A stretch of 64,000 nucleotides of DNA, taken from contig JAURFD010000011.1 of assembly GCA_030827125.1 (NCBI GenBank), positions 23,209 through 87,208 on the forward strand, in the 5' to 3' direction. This document shows, one piece after another, positions 47,144 through 57,000 of this stretch (positions are counted from its first letter, which is position 1; each line of letters opens with the position of its first letter). Both the position numbers and the translations under genes were made by a program. The stretch comes from Candidatus Nanopelagicales bacterium (lineage in GTDB: Bacteria > Actinomycetota > Actinomycetes > S36-B12). The notes under the pieces were generated by a model that saw only the letters and a list, made by a program, of their open reading frames with translations, was not told the DNA's origin and searched no databases.

Positions 47144-48181
47144 TTAGGGCAGGACGGTGGGCTCGGGAACGAGTTCGATGCCGAAGCGACCCTGTACGCC
47201 CGCGCGGATGTGGTCGGCCAGGCCCATGATGTCCGCGGCACTGGCGCCACCGCGATTGGTGATGGCCAACGTGTGTTTTGTCGATAGGCCCGCGCGACCA
47301 TCGAGCGTGAAGCCGCGATCAAAGCCCGCTTGCTGAACCAGCCATGCGGCACTGAGCTTCACCCGGGCGGCGCCATCCAACGCGGTTGGATCGTTTGCGG
47401 ACCAACGCGGCGCATCCTCGGGAAGGTCAGCAACATCCGAAGCCGAGACGATCGGATTCGTGAAGAAGGACCCCACGCTCCACGTGTCATGGTCGGACGT
47501 ATTGAGCACCATGCCTTTGGATCGACGCAATTCCAGGACAGCTTCGCGCACTCGGCTAGTTGGCGCCCGCTGCCCCACCTCGACACCGAGCGTGCCGGCG
47601 AGCTCGGCGTACCGAATCGGCGCTGAGAGCGATCCGAGCGGCAACTGCAACGTCACCGCCAAGACGACGTATCGACCCGGCTCACTTTTGAACATGGAGT
47701 TCCGATACGACAACTGACAATCACCGACGGGGATCACGTCTACACGCCCGGTGCGCCGGTCGTACGCCGTCACCCGCGCGAGGACGTCACTGATCTCCGC
47801 CCCGTAGGCACCCACGTTCTGAATCGGGGTTGCCCCCGCGAGTCCGGGGATCCCGGACAGGGCCTCGATGCCGCTCCACTCCTCATCGACAGCGCGCGCA
47901 ACAACCTCATCCCACACTTCGCCAGCGGCAAGCCCCACCCAGGCACCCGCGCATCCGTCGACGGTCACTTCGACCCCGCGTGAACGCATGAGCAGCACCG
48001 TGCCCGCGAACCCGTCGTCGCCGATGACCACGTTGCTGCCGCCGCCCAGGACGAGCAGAGGTTCCCCGGCTTGATCCGCCGCGTGCACGACGGAGACAAC
48101 CTCCTCGGGGGACGTGGCCTCGACGATGCGCGCTGCCGGGCCGCCCACTCGCAGCGTGGTGAGATCGGCGAGCACGGTCAC
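47144..48181 (-). CDS. murB: UDP-N-acetylenolpyruvoylglucosamine reductase
   Basis: FAD enzyme that reduces UDP-GlcNAc-enolpyruvate to UDP-MurNAc. The FAD-binding segment VLGGGSNVVIGDDGF, GIEALSGIPGLAGATPIQNV and YRNSMFK, with the catalytic Ser in GSFFTNP, are seen; 345 residues, type I MurB. The GTG at 48181 overlaps the hadB stop (GTGA). It sits downstream of rpmG-hadA-hadB. Confidence 0.96.
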   Translation of the reverse strand: MTVLADLTTLRVGGPAARIVEATSPEEVVSVVHAADQAGEPLLVLGGGSNVVIGDDGFAGTVLLMRSRGVEVTVDGCAGAWVGLAAGEVWDEVVARAVDEEWSGIEALSGIPGLAGATPIQNVGAYGAEISDVLARVTAYDRRTGRVDVIPVGDCQLSYRNSMFKSEPGRYVVLAVTLQLPLGSLSAPIRYAELAGTLGVEVGQRAPTSRVREAVLELRRSKGMVLNTSDHDTWSVGSFFTNPIVSASDVADLPEDAPRWSANDPTALDGAARVKLSAAWLVQQAGFDRGFTLDGRAGLSTKHTLAITNRGGASAADIMGLADHIRAGVQGRFGIELVPEPTVLP

Positions 48182-48603
48182 GCCAGACGGACGACGGCCA
48201 CCGCGTTGCCAAGGATCTTCTGTCCCTCGTGCGTCGCGGTGAGCATGACCTTGGCACGGCCCTCGTCGAGGAGCTCGGTGACCTTGCCCGTTACTTCGAT
48301 CACGGTGCCGGTGTCGTCGTCGGGAACGGGGACCGGGCGCGTGAATCGCACCGAGTAGGACTCAAGTCTGCCCGGGTCGCCAAGCCAGTCGGTGACGACG
48401 CGGACTGCCTCGGCCATCGTGAACATGCCGTGTGCGATGACGTTGGGCAGGCCAACCTCGAGAGCGAAGCGCTCGTTCCAGTGAATCGGGTTGAAGTCAC
48501 CCGACGCGCCCGCATAGCGCACCAGGGACGCTCGCGTGACGGGGAAGGACTGTGCCGGAAGTTCGGTGCCGACCTCGGCACCCACGTCTGCCGCGGGACT
48601 CAC
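48178..48603 (-). CDS. hadB: MaoC-like (3R)-hydroxyacyl dehydratase, HadB-type
   Basis: A 141-residue single-hotdog dehydratase. The hydratase-2 motif reads GDFNPIHWNERFALEVGLP, with the catalytic dyad Asp36 and His41, at the same positions described for mycobacterial HadB. It works with HadA as a heterodimer in fatty-acid or mycolate elongation where studied. It begins with GTG overlapping the hadA stop. No hadC follows; murB does. Confidence 0.9.
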   Translation of the reverse strand: MSPAADVGAEVGTELPAQSFPVTRASLVRYAGASGDFNPIHWNERFALEVGLPNVIAHGMFTMAEAVRVVTDWLGDPGRLESYSVRFTRPVPVPDDDTGTVIEVTGKVTELLDEGRAKVMLTATHEGQKILGNAVAVVRLA

Positions 48604-49058
48604 GAGTCCTCCTCGGCGGTTCCTCGGGCGACAATCACAGTGACAGTGCTGACCACCGGGTCACCATCTTCGGTCTCCAGATCCACACGAGTCGTGAGGA
48701 TGTCGTTGCCGGCGACGGCGCGAATGGCCTCGATGGTCGCCTTGGCGACGAGTGCGTCACCGGCCACGATCGGACGCGTGTAGGCGAAGCGCTGCTCGCC
48801 GTGGACCACGCGTGAGTAGTCCAGACCAAGGTCCGGATCAGCGGCAGCCAACGCCGTGCCGGCGTACGACACGACGAAGGCGAAGGTGGGCGGCGCAATG
48901 ACGTCCGAGTAGCCGAGCGCTTGAGCTGCGGCCACATCGGTGTACGCGGGATTGGCATCGCCAATCGCCGACGCGAACTCGCGGACCTTCTCCCGCCCCA
49001 CGACGTACGGTGCCGTAGGGGGGTAGGTGCGGCCGACGAGATCGGCGTTCAGCGTCAG
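48600..49058 (-). CDS. hadA: HadA-type dehydratase subunit, probable CTG start
   Basis: A 152-residue hotdog protein of the FAS1-like dehydratase family. It lacks the catalytic His ([11 protein letters not shown] in place of NPIH), as expected for the substrate-binding HadA partner. Homology begins at [16 protein letters not shown]. The only ATG, GTG or TTG upstream is a GTG at 49091 inside rpmG. A CTG at 49058 overlaps the rpmG stop (CTGA) and has AAGGAG five bases upstream, so I use it. Identity is good; the start is inferred. Confidence 0.85.
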   Translation of the reverse strand: MTLNADLVGRTYPPTAPYVVGREKVREFASAIGDANPAYTDVAAAQALGYSDVIAPPTFAFVVSYAGTALAAADPDLGLDYSRVVHGEQRFAYTRPIVAGDALVAKATIEAIRAVAGNDILTTRVDLETEDGDPVVSTVTVIVARGTAEEDS

Positions 49059-49225
49059 CGGGTCTCCTTGTGCACCGTGTGCTTGTTGCACGTCGGGCAG
49101 TACTTGTTCACCTCAAGGCGATCGGGATCGTTGCGCCGATTCTTCTTGGTGATGTAGTTGCGGTTCTTGCAGTCCTGGCACGCCATGGTGATCTTCGGAC
49201 GGACGTCTGCTGACTTGCTGGCCAC
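49055..49225 (-). CDS. rpmG: 50S ribosomal protein L33 (zinc-binding form)
   Basis: The 56-residue protein carries CQDCKNRNY and [14 protein letters not shown], the four-Cys zinc site of the C+ form. GTG 49225 has GAGGAGGG four bases upstream; the in-frame extension further upstream is not similar to L33. It is preceded by tRNA-Met and tRNA-Thr and followed by hadA. Confidence 0.96.
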   Translation of the reverse strand: MASKSADVRPKITMACQDCKNRNYITKKNRRNDPDRLEVNKYCPTCNKHTVHKETR

Positions 49226-49297
49226 GGGGCCCTCCTCGGTCGTGCCGGCGCCCGGGGTGGACGCCTTACTGTGGCGGTGCGGCGTTTGCCGCGGTTG

Positions 49298-49371
49298 TAG
49301 CGGAGGCCGGACTTGAACCGGCGACACAGCGATTATGAGCCGCTTGCTCTGCCAGGCTGAGCTACTCCGCC
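49298..49371 (-). tRNA. tRNA-Met (anticodon CAT, elongator type)
   Basis: Acceptor GGCGGAG pairs with CTCCGCT (one G-U pair), D-arm GCTCAGCCTGGCAGAGC, anticodon loop CTCATAA, T-arm CCGGTTCAAGTCCGG. The first acceptor pair is formed and the stem lacks the three G-C pairs of an initiator tRNA, so I call it elongator tRNA-Met. No encoded CCA. The order tRNA-Thr, tRNA-Met, rpmG is conserved in actinobacteria. Confidence 0.92.
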
Positions 49372-49409
49372 CTCGTGCGATCGGCCTCGGCAGGAGCCAG
49401 GACCGGTCG

Positions 49410-49482
49410 AGCCCCTTTACGGAATCGAACCGTAGACCTTCTCCTTACCATGGAGACGCTCTGCCGACTGAGCTAAAGGGGC
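49410..49482 (-). tRNA. tRNA-Thr (anticodon GGT)
   Basis: Acceptor GCCCCTT/AAGGGGC, D-arm GCTCAGTCGGCAGAGC, anticodon stem TCTCC/GGAGA with loop ATGGTAA (anticodon GGT), T-arm ACGGTTCGATTCCGT. No encoded CCA. First gene of the tRNA-Thr, tRNA-Met, rpmG, hadA, hadB, murB unit. Confidence 0.95.
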
Positions 49483-49520
49483 GCCGAGGAGCCCGTTGCC
49501 GTGCTCCTGCAGCCTGCGGA

Positions 49521-49526
49521 AGCGTA
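49521..49526 (-). promoter_or_regulatory. Possible -10 box of the tRNA-Thr unit
   Basis: Minus strand TACGCT (TANNNT) about 38 bases before tRNA-Thr; TTCCGG lies 18 bases upstream as a weak -35. The spacing to the tRNA suits a stable-RNA promoter. Confidence 0.35.
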
Positions 49527-49645
49527 CACGCCCGCCCGGGCACCCCGGAAATCGAGGCCCCACCCCGCCGGTGCGCCATCACATGGTGCACCACGATGCG
49601 ACACCCGAAGGTGCGTCCATGCCTCCACCCCTATTGGATGGCCCT

Positions 49646-50569
49646 ATGAGCTGGACTGCGAACGACATCCCTGACCTGACCGGCCGACGCGCCATCGTGA
49701 CCGGCGCCAACTCCGGCCTGGGCCTGGAGACCGCGCGAGCCCTCGCCGCTCACGGGGCCGAGGTCACCCTGGCCGTTCGGGACGCGGACAAGGGCGAGCA
49801 GGCAGCGGACCTCATTCGGGAGACGTCCCCGGATGCAGCGCTGGAGGTGCGGCGCCTCGATCTCGCCGACCTGGCCTCGGTCGACGAGTTCGCCTGGCTG
49901 TGGCGCGAAGCCCACCCGGACGGCCTGGACCTGCTCATCAACAACGCCGGAGTCATGGCCATCCCGAAGCGGCAGACGGCCGACGGGTTCGAGATGCAGT
50001 TCGGCACGAACCACCTCGGCCACTTCGCGCTCACCGGACGCCTGCTCGGTGCCCTGCGGCCCGCCTCGCGCGTGGTCGGTGTCGCCTCCGGTGCGCACCG
50101 CTTCGGTCGGATGAACTTCGATGACCTCATGGGGGACAAGAAATACGGCACCTGGAGCGCCTACGGACAGAGCAAACTCGCCAACCTGCTCTTCATGCGC
50201 GAACTGGCGAAGCGTCTGCGCGAGGCGGATCTGCCGACGATTTCCGTCGCTGCACACCCCGGCTACGCGAGCACCCACCTACAAGCGGTCGGTCCGGAAA
50301 TGCGCGGCCGGTCCTGGGAGGCCCGCCTCATGGGTGTCGCCAACAAGGTCATGGCCCAGAGCGCAGAGATGGGTGCGCTGCCCACGCTCTACGTCGCCAC
50401 CGCCCCTGACATCGCCAACGGTTCCTACGCCGGGCCGAGTGGGATCGGCGAAACGCGTGGGCATCCGAAGCTCGTAGGCATGTCGAAGGCCGCTCAGGAC
50501 GATGCGGCAGCAAGCAGGCTATGGACGGTGAGTGAGGAACTCACCGGGGTGCACTACCTCGACGTCTAG
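49646..50569 (+). CDS. Short-chain dehydrogenase/reductase
   Basis: A 307-residue classical-type SDR of the retinol-dehydrogenase/WW-oxidoreductase-like branch. The cofactor motif is TGANSGLG (19-26), followed by NNAG, a catalytic Ser in VASGAHRFG, and Tyr173/Lys177 in YGQSK. The start [20 protein letters not shown] at 49646 is preferred over an ATG nine codons earlier. It is the only plus-strand gene between tRNA-Thr and tRNA-Tyr and ends four bases from the convergent acyl-CoA dehydrogenase. The substrate is unknown. Confidence 0.88.
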   Translation: MSWTANDIPDLTGRRAIVTGANSGLGLETARALAAHGAEVTLAVRDADKGEQAADLIRETSPDAALEVRRLDLADLASVDEFAWLWREAHPDGLDLLINNAGVMAIPKRQTADGFEMQFGTNHLGHFALTGRLLGALRPASRVVGVASGAHRFGRMNFDDLMGDKKYGTWSAYGQSKLANLLFMRELAKRLREADLPTISVAAHPGYASTHLQAVGPEMRGRSWEARLMGVANKVMAQSAEMGALPTLYVATAPDIANGSYAGPSGIGETRGHPKLVGMSKAAQDDAAASRLWTVSEELTGVHYLDV

Positions 50570-50573
50570 TGCG

Positions 50574-51809
50574 CTAGGCGTCGCCGGACCGCGCCTTGGC
50601 CTGCTGACGCAGTTCATAGCGGGCCAGCGAATCGAGATGTACCTCGTCCGGGCCGTCGGCCAGACGCAGGGTGCGGATGCCCGCGAATGCCTCGGCCAGC
50701 GGGAAGTCGTCGCTGACTCCGCCGCCGCCGTGCACTTGGATCGCCTTGTCCAAGATCCACTCAACCGTGCGCGGTGTCGCGATCTTGATGGCCTGGATTT
50801 CCGTGCGCGCGCCCTTATTGCCCACGGTGTCCATGAGCCAAGCGGTTTTCAGGACCAGCAGACGCAATTGTTCGAGTCGCACCCGCGACTCGGCAATCCA
50901 GGTGCGGATAACTCCCTGATCAGCGAGTGGCTTGCCGAAGGTGACACGCTCATCGGCGCGTGCGCACATCGCCTCAATGGCCATCTCGGCAACCCCGATC
51001 GAACGCATGCAGTGGTGGATTCGGCCGGGCCCTAGCCGGGCCTGTGCGATGGCAAAACCGGCGCCTTCGACACCGATGATGTTGGTCGCCGGGACACGCA
51101 CATCCTCGAAGCGCACTACCGCGTGGCCACCATGACTGTGATCGTCGTATCCGAAGACGCTCAGTGGCCGCTCCACGATGACGCCGGGGGTGTCGCGGGG
51201 CACGAGAATCTGGCTCTGTTGACGGTGCCGATCGGCGTTCGGGTCGGTCTTACCCATCACGATGAAGATCGCGCAGTCGGGATTCATCGCCCCGGTCGTC
51301 CACCACTTGACCCCGTTGATGACGTACTCGCTGCCATCCCGGGTGATGGACGTGGTGATGTTCGTGGCGTCCGAGGAAGCCACGGCCGGTTCGGTCATGG
51401 CAAAGCCAGAGCGGATCTCCCCCGCGAGCAACGGCTCGAGCCACCGCTCCTGCTGCTCGGGGGTGCCGAACTCGGCGAGCACCTCCATGTTGCCGGTGTC
51501 CGGTGCCGCGCAGTTCATTGCTGGCGGGGCCAGATGCATGCTGCGGCCACTTAGTTCGGCCAGGGTGGCGTACTGAAGATTCGTGAGACCGGCGCCCCGC
51601 TCCCCCGGCAGGAACGCATTCCACAGACCCAACTCGCGGGCCCGTTGCTGGAGTTGCTTGAGAATCGGCGCACGGCTCCACGCCCAGCGATCGTCGAGTT
51701 CGGAGAGTTGCTGGGCGAAGACTGGCTCGGCGGGGCGAATCTCATCCGTGAGGAACCCCTGCAGGGCATCCCGCAATTCGAGGGTGCGGTCATCGAGAGC
51801 AAAGTCCAC
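50574..51809 (-). CDS. Acyl-CoA dehydrogenase, ACAD10/11-like
   Basis: A 411-residue FAD flavoprotein with the three-part ACAD fold. The N-terminal helices, [14 protein letters not shown] and [14 protein letters not shown], the ACAD10/11-type segment [19 protein letters not shown], and [20 protein letters not shown] near the C-terminus are visible. Related enzymes act on branched or hydroxylated acyl-CoAs. It is the last gene of a tight minus-strand run, ten bases after a zinc alcohol dehydrogenase, suggesting a shared catabolic route. Confidence 0.92.
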   Translation of the reverse strand: MDFALDDRTLELRDALQGFLTDEIRPAEPVFAQQLSELDDRWAWSRAPILKQLQQRARELGLWNAFLPGERGAGLTNLQYATLAELSGRSMHLAPPAMNCAAPDTGNMEVLAEFGTPEQQERWLEPLLAGEIRSGFAMTEPAVASSDATNITTSITRDGSEYVINGVKWWTTGAMNPDCAIFIVMGKTDPNADRHRQQSQILVPRDTPGVIVERPLSVFGYDDHSHGGHAVVRFEDVRVPATNIIGVEGAGFAIAQARLGPGRIHHCMRSIGVAEMAIEAMCARADERVTFGKPLADQGVIRTWIAESRVRLEQLRLLVLKTAWLMDTVGNKGARTEIQAIKIATPRTVEWILDKAIQVHGGGGVSDDFPLAEAFAGIRTLRLADGPDEVHLDSLARYELRQQAKARSGDA

Positions 51810-51819
51810 TGCGTCTCCT

Positions 51820-52980
51820 TCAGCCCAGTGCCGGGTTGATCACGACCTTCAGACTCTCAGGACTCATCGAGGTGTGCAGCGCCAGGTCCGCATCGGCGAG
51901 CCCGAACTCATGGCTGACGAACTCATCGAACGGATAGCGATCGGCGTAGCGCTCGAGAAGTCGCAGGGCCGGCCCATATCCGGTGGAGGGGTGGTTCGTG
52001 ATGCCGATAAGCCGGATGTTCTTGCTGCACACGTGGCGATGGACGTTCATGGTGATCTCGCCGGTGTCCGCGAAGTTGCCCATCTCCAGCATCATGCCGC
52101 CGCGCTTGAGCATCTCGATGCCTTCGACGAAAGAGGCCGGGGTGTTCGCCATGTGCAGCACCACATCCGCACCACGACCACCGGTCAGTCGCATGACTTC
52201 GGCGATGCGATCCTCCGCCTCGGTGGTGGAGACATTCATCGTGACCTCGGCACCGCACCGCTTGGCAAAGGCGAGTCGGTGCTCCGAGAGATCCGTAGCG
52301 ATGATCTGACCGGCGCCCATCATGTCGGCCTTCGCGATGTGCAGCAGTCCCAACGGTCCGGAGCCGATGATCACGATGGTGTCACCGGAGTTGAAACCCT
52401 CCATCGCGTACGAGGAGAACTCCTTGACCTTGTCGAGCGAGGCCGTGCACGCCATGAGTTCGGCGAGGACGGCGACTCGCGGTGACAGTCCACTCGGCAC
52501 CTTGTAGACGAAGGCGTCAGGCCGCAGATACATCTGCTCGGCCATGCCCCCGAAGAGATGCGGGGCCACGGCTGAAGTGAGGGAGTTGCCGTAGCAGACG
52601 CTGTTTTCGCACCACACATATCCCAGGACGTGCTTGCACTCGTAGCAGTGGCCGCATACCACGTCGGGACACATCGTCACCCGGTCACCCACCTTGAGCG
52701 GCTTCCCGTAGAACTCGAGAATCTCGGCAGATCGCGGCCCGAGCTCGGAGATGACGCCGACGTTCTCGTGGCCCTGAATGATCGGGAAGGGCGTGTCCGT
52801 CTCCGCGGGGGTGCCGGCGTACTGCTTGGTCTCGCCCATGTAGGTGTGCTTGTCGGTGCCACAGATTCCGGCCATCTCCATCTGCATGAGGGCGGCGCCC
52901 TCGGGCAACGTGGGCCACGGGAAGGTCTGCACCTCATAGTGACCCGGAGCGGTGAGAACCGCGGCACGAACGTCGGTCAT
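51820..52980 (-). CDS. Zinc-dependent medium-chain alcohol dehydrogenase
   Basis: A 386-residue MDR enzyme. Catalytic zinc ligands are Cys40 (ICGTD) and His71/Glu72 (GHENVG). Structural zinc Cys109, 112, 115 and 124 lie in [16 protein letters not shown]. The Rossmann motif is GSGPLGLL. The [13 protein letters not shown] start at 52980 lies one base after the upstream stop; the longer frame is not protein-like. Similar annotated enzymes include sorbitol/threonine dehydrogenase-like and glutathione-independent types; the substrate is not defined. Position suggests co-transcription with the acyl-CoA dehydrogenase. Confidence 0.9.
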   Translation of the reverse strand: MTDVRAAVLTAPGHYEVQTFPWPTLPEGAALMQMEMAGICGTDKHTYMGETKQYAGTPAETDTPFPIIQGHENVGVISELGPRSAEILEFYGKPLKVGDRVTMCPDVVCGHCYECKHVLGYVWCENSVCYGNSLTSAVAPHLFGGMAEQMYLRPDAFVYKVPSGLSPRVAVLAELMACTASLDKVKEFSSYAMEGFNSGDTIVIIGSGPLGLLHIAKADMMGAGQIIATDLSEHRLAFAKRCGAEVTMNVSTTEAEDRIAEVMRLTGGRGADVVLHMANTPASFVEGIEMLKRGGMMLEMGNFADTGEITMNVHRHVCSKNIRLIGITNHPSTGYGPALRLLERYADRYPFDEFVSHEFGLADADLALHTSMSPESLKVVINPALG

Positions 52981-52981
52981 G

Positions 52982-54040
52982 TCACATCCTTTCGAGGTAC
53001 GCGAGCACCCATCGACCATCATCGAGCTGGGCCATACCCGCGTCCGGCAAAGCATCGCTCGGCAATACCGATTCGCCAATCGACGCGAACCCGCCGAGAT
53101 CTCCCACGAACGATGCTCCCGCGATGTCGCCCACAGATCCAAGGAGCCGCACGCGGCCATCGGGCAGGCAGGTGGCGCTCCAGGGGAACGCCTCACCCAA
53201 TCCGGACGGCGCCTGCGACTCCGTGAAGTTCAGCCCATCGCCCGAGGTGGCGAACACGGTCCGACCTGACGCATTGGCCCACAGGAACCACTGTCCGCCG
53301 CAGTACGCCGCCGTCGGGTCGAACAACATCTCCCCGACATCAAGGCGTGCACCGTGATCGGCCACGAAGCGCACACCCAGCGCTGATCCGGGGGACGACG
53401 TGGCCGAGTAGACCTGCGAGGCGCCCTTGGCGGATCCAGGCTGCATCCAGAACAGACGAATGCTGCCGTCCGGGAGCAGGACCGCGCTCGGGTCGACTCC
53501 GTTGGCGCCGCCCGGGCTGATCACATGGCCCTCGACCGCGAGGCGATAAAACTTCCAGCCCGCATCATCACGCACGCCGACGGCCATGACGTTGTCCTGG
53601 GCCCAGCTGACGAAGTACGCCAGGAGCCTGCCGTCGGGCAGGCTCAGCACGTTCGGGACGCCGGCCTGGTCGATGATCGAGCGGCCAGCCGAGAAGGACG
53701 TTCCCTCGGTCGACTCGCTCAACACGATCGAGGTCGCCCACGGTCCTAGCCCGGTGGCTCCCGGAGGTGGGGGGCGCTCCGCGCCGACCGTGGCGGCAAA
53801 CGCGAGAGATCCGATCTCACCGTCGTTCGCCGCCGTCGGATTCGGGCGCGCTTTGCGCACCCAGACCTTGCCCAGGCCCTTCTTCTTGCGGCAGGTGTAT
53901 ACCCATTTCCCGGTCGTGACCGTCTTGCCCACCTTCGCGCACGGCGACCCAACCTTCGGTGCTGCCGACGTCACCCCCACACCGGAGAGGAGGCACAGCA
54001 CCACCGTCACCGCGGCGACAGCAGCCCGGGCCTTAGTCAT
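52982..54040 (-). CDS. Secreted protein with Cys motif and propeller-like domain
   Basis: 352 residues. A signal peptide (about 1-26, ending TSAA) is followed by a small module with two cysteines: VGSPCAKVGKT and KWVYTCRKKKGLGKVWV (about 30-63). A beta-rich domain follows, with repeats such as [37 protein letters not shown] and SATCLPDGRVRLLGS, resembling sialidase/GH43-type propeller blades. I see no complete Asp-box or catalytic set, so no activity is claimed. It sits nine bases after the giant FN3 gene and one base before the alcohol dehydrogenase. Confidence 0.75.
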   Translation of the reverse strand: MTKARAAVAAVTVVLCLLSGVGVTSAAPKVGSPCAKVGKTVTTGKWVYTCRKKKGLGKVWVRKARPNPTAANDGEIGSLAFAATVGAERPPPPGATGLGPWATSIVLSESTEGTSFSAGRSIIDQAGVPNVLSLPDGRLLAYFVSWAQDNVMAVGVRDDAGWKFYRLAVEGHVISPGGANGVDPSAVLLPDGSIRLFWMQPGSAKGASQVYSATSSPGSALGVRFVADHGARLDVGEMLFDPTAAYCGGQWFLWANASGRTVFATSGDGLNFTESQAPSGLGEAFPWSATCLPDGRVRLLGSVGDIAGASFVGDLGGFASIGESVLPSDALPDAGMAQLDDGRWVLAYLERM

Positions 54041-54049
54041 GGAGGCAGA

Positions 54050-57000
54050 TTACTTCGGTACCACCTTGATGGTGTTGGACTTGATGCCACCCGGCGCGAG
54101 CACCTTGACCGTGAGCGTCTGGTTGGCCTTGAGCTTCACCTTGAAGACGAACTTGCCGTTCTCCCTCTTTAGGGTGACCTTCTTGCCGCGCTGCCACTTG
54201 CCCTTCGTGCTTGAGCCGGTGGTCTTCTTGTAGCGCGGGGTCAGTTTGGTGCCGACCTCGATGTTCTCAGCGACACCCCGCACGATGACCTGGGTCGGCT
54301 TCTTGCGCTGGCCCTTGATCGTGATGGTGCCCTGCGCCTCATCCTTCGGGACAACGACGTTGGAGGGCGCGCTCGGGAGGGAGAAGCCGACACCATTGAT
54401 CGCCTCGACGGTGAAGGTGTACTCCACACCGGGGGTCAGATCTTCCACGATGCAGGCCAACGTGTCATCGCTGCTGGCCTCGCAGCCCTGGCCGCCGGGG
54501 TAGGCCTGCACCCAGTAGTGGGTGATGGCCGACGAGCCGGGGTTGGTGGACTCGGTCCACTCGACCCGCGCGGACTTCACCAGTGCCGTCGCCTCGGGGG
54601 CATCAGGCGCCGTCGCTACACGGCCGGGTTGCGGATCCTCCGGAACGATGGTCACCGGCGGCTCGGCCGGCGGATTTGCGCCCGGACCGGCGGGGGCCGG
54701 CGGAGGTGGAGGCGGTGGGGGTGGAACCGGCGGACCGGGCGGGGCCGGCGGTGCCGGAGCGGTCGGCGCGACCGCTGCCGAACCTTCCGACCACGGGCCC
54801 TGGCCCGACGTGTTGATCGCCGCGACCCGGAAGACATACGACGTGCCGTTCGTCAGCCCGGTGACAGTCGCCGTCCGTCCATCGGAGGACGTGTTGCCGA
54901 TGGCCGTCGTCCACACCTGACCGTCGGTCGACCGCTGCACGGCGTACCCGGTGATCGCCCGACCACCATCGGAGGCCGGCGCATCCCACTGCAGCGACAC
55001 CTGCGCGTTGCCCGCCGAACCCACCGGACGACCCGGTGCCTCCGGCACCGCCACGCTCGGCATCACCGCGGCCGAGACCGGCGACCAGCCCCCTTGACCG
55101 TCAGCATTGATCGCGGCCACCCGGAAGAGGTAGCGATTGCCGTTGGTCAGACCGGGGACGGTGACGCGTGGCAGAGCCGAGCCCGTGTTGGCGAAGGCGA
55201 TGGTGTAGGCATTCGCGTCCTCTCGCTTGTACTGCACCCGGTAGCCGATCACCTGATCTGCGGCGGCTGTCTCGGCCGGGGTCCACGACAACTCGACGAT
55301 CCCATCACCACCGACGCCGCTCGGCTGACCCGGCGCTCCCGGGAGAGCCTCCGGTGGTGGCGGCGGCTCGGGGTTGGCCGACGGCGTCGCAACATTGGAG
55401 TCCTGTGACGTCGTCTCGCCCACCGCGTTCACCGAGGTGACCGTGAAGGTGTACGGCGTGCCGTTGGTCAAGCCGCGCATGGTGTACGTGGAGACAAACG
55501 GCCCGACGGCGAACTGTTGCCCGGTGGACGCACGGACGATCTGACGCAGGATGTCCGCGCCACCATCGTTGGCCGACGGCAACCAGGTCACCGTGACGGA
55601 GCCATTGCCGGCCGCTGCCGTGACATTGGTCGCGGGCGCCGGCACGGTCGCGTTGCCGGGACCGGCGATGAAGCGGGGGCTCGCGTCGGAGACCGATCCG
55701 GTGTTCTGCGGAATCGTATAAACCTTGACCCAGTACTCGACGTCCCTGGCGAGCCCGGAGATGGTGCAGGTGAGCGCACCCTCGGTGGTGCACCTCAACC
55801 GGTTGTCTAGGACTGTGTCGCCCTGTGCATTTTCGTAGAAGGCCCGCGCGAAGTAGCCCGTCACCGGGACCTCACCTTCGCTGGCCGGCGCGTTCCATGT
55901 GACCGTCGCCCCGAACTCGGCGCCGAGAACGACCGGCGTCGCCACGACGCCGGTCGGCGGCGCCGGGAATTCAACGGTGGGACGGGCCGTGGCCGCCTGG
56001 GTGCCACCGGCGTACTGACTCCAGCCGGCGGCATTCGCTACCGCCACGTAGGCCTGATAGGTCACATCGGGCTCCAGGCCCTCGATGACGCAGGAGCGGC
56101 CGTCACCGTCGGTGGTGCAGGTGGCTCCGTCGGGCTGCAGGCGAACGGCGTACTCGGTGACCTCGGCGCCGCCATCAAGCACCGGAGCACTCCAACTGAC
56201 CGTCACGCTCCGGGCTCCGGCCTGCGCGGTGATCGCCCGCGGGGGCCCGGGTACCGTACGGGCGGCCGCCGGCTGCGACGGCGCCGAAGGCAGACCCTGC
56301 ACCGTGTTCGACACGACCGCTCGGACGTAGACCACCTCCTGGACGCCCAGCGCTGATTGCCAGACGCACTGCAATGCTGAAGGGTCAAAGGATGCGGGGC
56401 AAAGTTCGTTACCGGTGATGGCGGAGTACACCGCGTAGCCGAGCCGAGGGGCGCCGTCGCTCGGCTCCTCCCAGGTGGCAACCAGACGGCCCGCGGTGAT
56501 GTACGGCGCCAAGGTCACCGACCGCGGGGCGCTCCAGTTCGATCCCGGCGCATCCACCGTGGTGGGGTACACCCGGACCTGCGACAAGGGACCGAAGCCG
56601 AAGTCATTAGCCGCCTGGACCTGGAATTCGTATTCCGTCGCGGGCTCAAGGCCGCTGATGGTGCAGGAGAGGACCGGGGTACTCGCTTCACACGTTCGGT
56701 TGCCCTCCGCCACGACGCGGTAGCCGGTGATCGGACTGCCACCGTCGTCACCCGGGGTCCAGAAGACGGTGACGGAGGTGCTGGACGTCAGCCGCCGATC
56801 CGTCAACCTCGGTGCATCCGGGACACGGCCCGGCGTCGCCGAGCGAGCGGAGTGGCCCGGGGCACTGTCACCAACCGCGTTGGTCGCGACGACAGCCACG
56901 CGGTACGCCGTGCCGTCGTCCAAACCGTCGATGTCACAGGAGCGACCCGCGCCGTCCGTGGTGCAGGTGGCACCACCGGGATCGGCTGTCGCCGTATAAC

